Assembly (NCBI GenBank): GCA_014529385.2
Contig: CM043969.1
Coordinates: forward strand, 33,074,446 to 33,138,445
Direction of reading: 5' to 3'
DNA length: 64,000 bases
Source of the DNA: Adiantum capillus-veneris
Lineage: Eukaryota > Streptophyta > Polypodiopsida > Polypodiales > Pteridaceae
Shown: positions 63,219 to 64,000 of the stretch, in pieces
How the letters are laid out: each line of letters opens with the position of its first letter
Numbering within the stretch: the first letter of the stretch is position 1
Translations under genes and position numbers: made by a program
The notes under the pieces: generated by a model
The model's input: only the letters and a program-made list of their open reading frames with translations
The model's database searches: none
What the model was told of the DNA's origin: nothing

Positions 63219-64000
63219 ATGGCTAACAATAATCAAGAGAGTAGAATGAGTAGTGATAACTTTGATTTTGCACATGAAGGTGCTAATGATGATGCTCCCA
63301 TGTTTATCAAGTGTCCGTTTTCTAAGCTGCAACAAGCTATGGGAAACCCAGCCCTACAAGGTGAATTTTTCCAACAACTTCATAGTTATGGGATTCTCCA
63401 AACTCCCCCAAAAGAGAGAGCACCTGAGAAGTCTCTTCAAGAGATTTCCAAGAGAGGGCTCTCTACGGTGAGAGAAGAGGAGAACCCATATGAAGAGCTT
63501 AAACGATTACTAGCGGGCTTACTCCATCCAAGAAGAAAGGTGAAGTCTCTACTATAGAGCCTTCCCCAAGAGAAGGAGAAATAAGTGAGTCTCCCAATAC
63601 TTCTGAAGATGTGGCTCCAAGAAGAGACCTTCCTCATATTCCAATGAAGGTAGTGGCTCTTCTCTCAAAGAGACCAAAAGGAAAGGCCATCGCAAGCCCT
63701 ATCCGGTATGGAGAAGGTCCAAGAAGCTGAAGAAGTTCAAGGAGGGAGGAAAGGACACCACTTTTCTTACCTATGATGGCACCTTTGGTGCTACGGACAA
63801 GATCATGGCCTTCATCCAACAGTTTGATGTGGCCTTTGGTGATGAGGACTTCATGGAGTCCTCTAAACTGCGTCAGGTATCTATGCATTTTCAGAGCTCC
63901 GCTCGTCAATGGTGGGCTAGCCTACGAGCCCAAAGGAAAGCTCCAAGGACATGGAAGGCTTTAAGAGCCTCCATCATGAAACAATTTCTGGCAAGCAACA
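63219..64000 (+). pseudogene. gag: Gag of element 6, runs off the window
   Basis: Starts ATGGCTAACAATAATCAAG (MANNNQESRMSSDNFDFAHE). The first frame ends at 63557 and coding continues after one or two frameshifts (63530-63720). From about 63765 a Retrotrans_gag core is clear: TTFLTYDGTFGATDKIMAFI, AFGDEDFMESSKLRQVSMHF, SSARQWWASLRAQRKAPRTW. The sequence is cut by the window end before any zinc knuckle. The order LTR-PBS-leader-gag on the plus strand supports a Ty3 element continuing to the right. Confidence 0.75.

Noticed and set aside
1-64000. tRNA, rRNA or intact host protein gene
   Set aside because: No cloverleaf with A/B boxes, no rRNA-like block and no multi-exon conserved protein was recognised on either strand; the tRNA-like matches are retroelement primer sites.

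Overview
This window looks like nuclear DNA of a land plant with a large, repeat-rich genome. I base this on Tat-type Ty3/gypsy elements with a second (plant-type) RNase H, a CACTA transposase fragment, plant-style PBSs (tRNA-iMet, tRNA-Asp) and a decayed pentatricopeptide-repeat (PPR) gene. The lineage is not resolved; a fern, lycophyte or gymnosperm would fit. I found no intact host gene, no rRNA or tRNA gene and no CRISPR. Nearly all coding sequence belongs to decayed, nested mobile elements.

Layout. 1-1.0 kb: unassigned. 1.07-3.96 kb: a satellite of about 172 bp with a hairpin in each monomer. 4.1-5.53 kb: 3' end of a CACTA transposon (tnp2 fragment plus terminal repeat). 6.2-22.9 kb: a minus-strand LTR element ('element 0') with a tRNA-Asp PBS, a leader of about 3.4 kb and an unfamiliar repeat-containing polyprotein. 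It is split by a complete Tat-like element ('element 1', 8480-17210, TSD TCGT). 23.1-25.9 kb: a plus-strand Ty3 element whose protease and RT resemble fungal-type elements. 26-27.2 kb: minus-strand PPR pseudogene. 27.7-30.35 kb: an LTR-internal-LTR-internal-LTR tandem array. 30.83-33.44 kb: a complete short non-autonomous LTR element with 161-bp LTRs.

34.25-42.18 kb: a rearranged second copy of the element-1 family ('element 2'). It carries a 1338-bp insertion with TTAA duplication and CACTAGAATGGTAAC inverted ends (piggyBac-like) and a small templated inversion. 42.18-47.3 kb: plus-strand Ty3 pol ('element 4'), truncated on the left, with extra coding-like sequence after integrase. 47.65-53.5 kb: minus-strand coiled-coil/acidic and basic reading frames of an unclassified element. 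53.6-64 kb: a plus-strand Ty3 element ('element 6', LTR, PBS and gag), whose LTR is split by a 7.4-kb Tat-like element ('element 3', 55183-62600, TSD ATTCT) that has lost the gag core, the RT and the integrase catalytic glutamate.

The window is therefore a stratigraphy of insertions. Element 1 is younger than element 0, element 3 is younger than element 6, and the TTAA element is younger than element 2. The most interesting items are the TTAA element, the tandem LTR array, the repeat-bearing polyprotein of element 0, the ORF conserved upstream of gag in two diverged Tat-like families, and the fungal-type Ty3 element.
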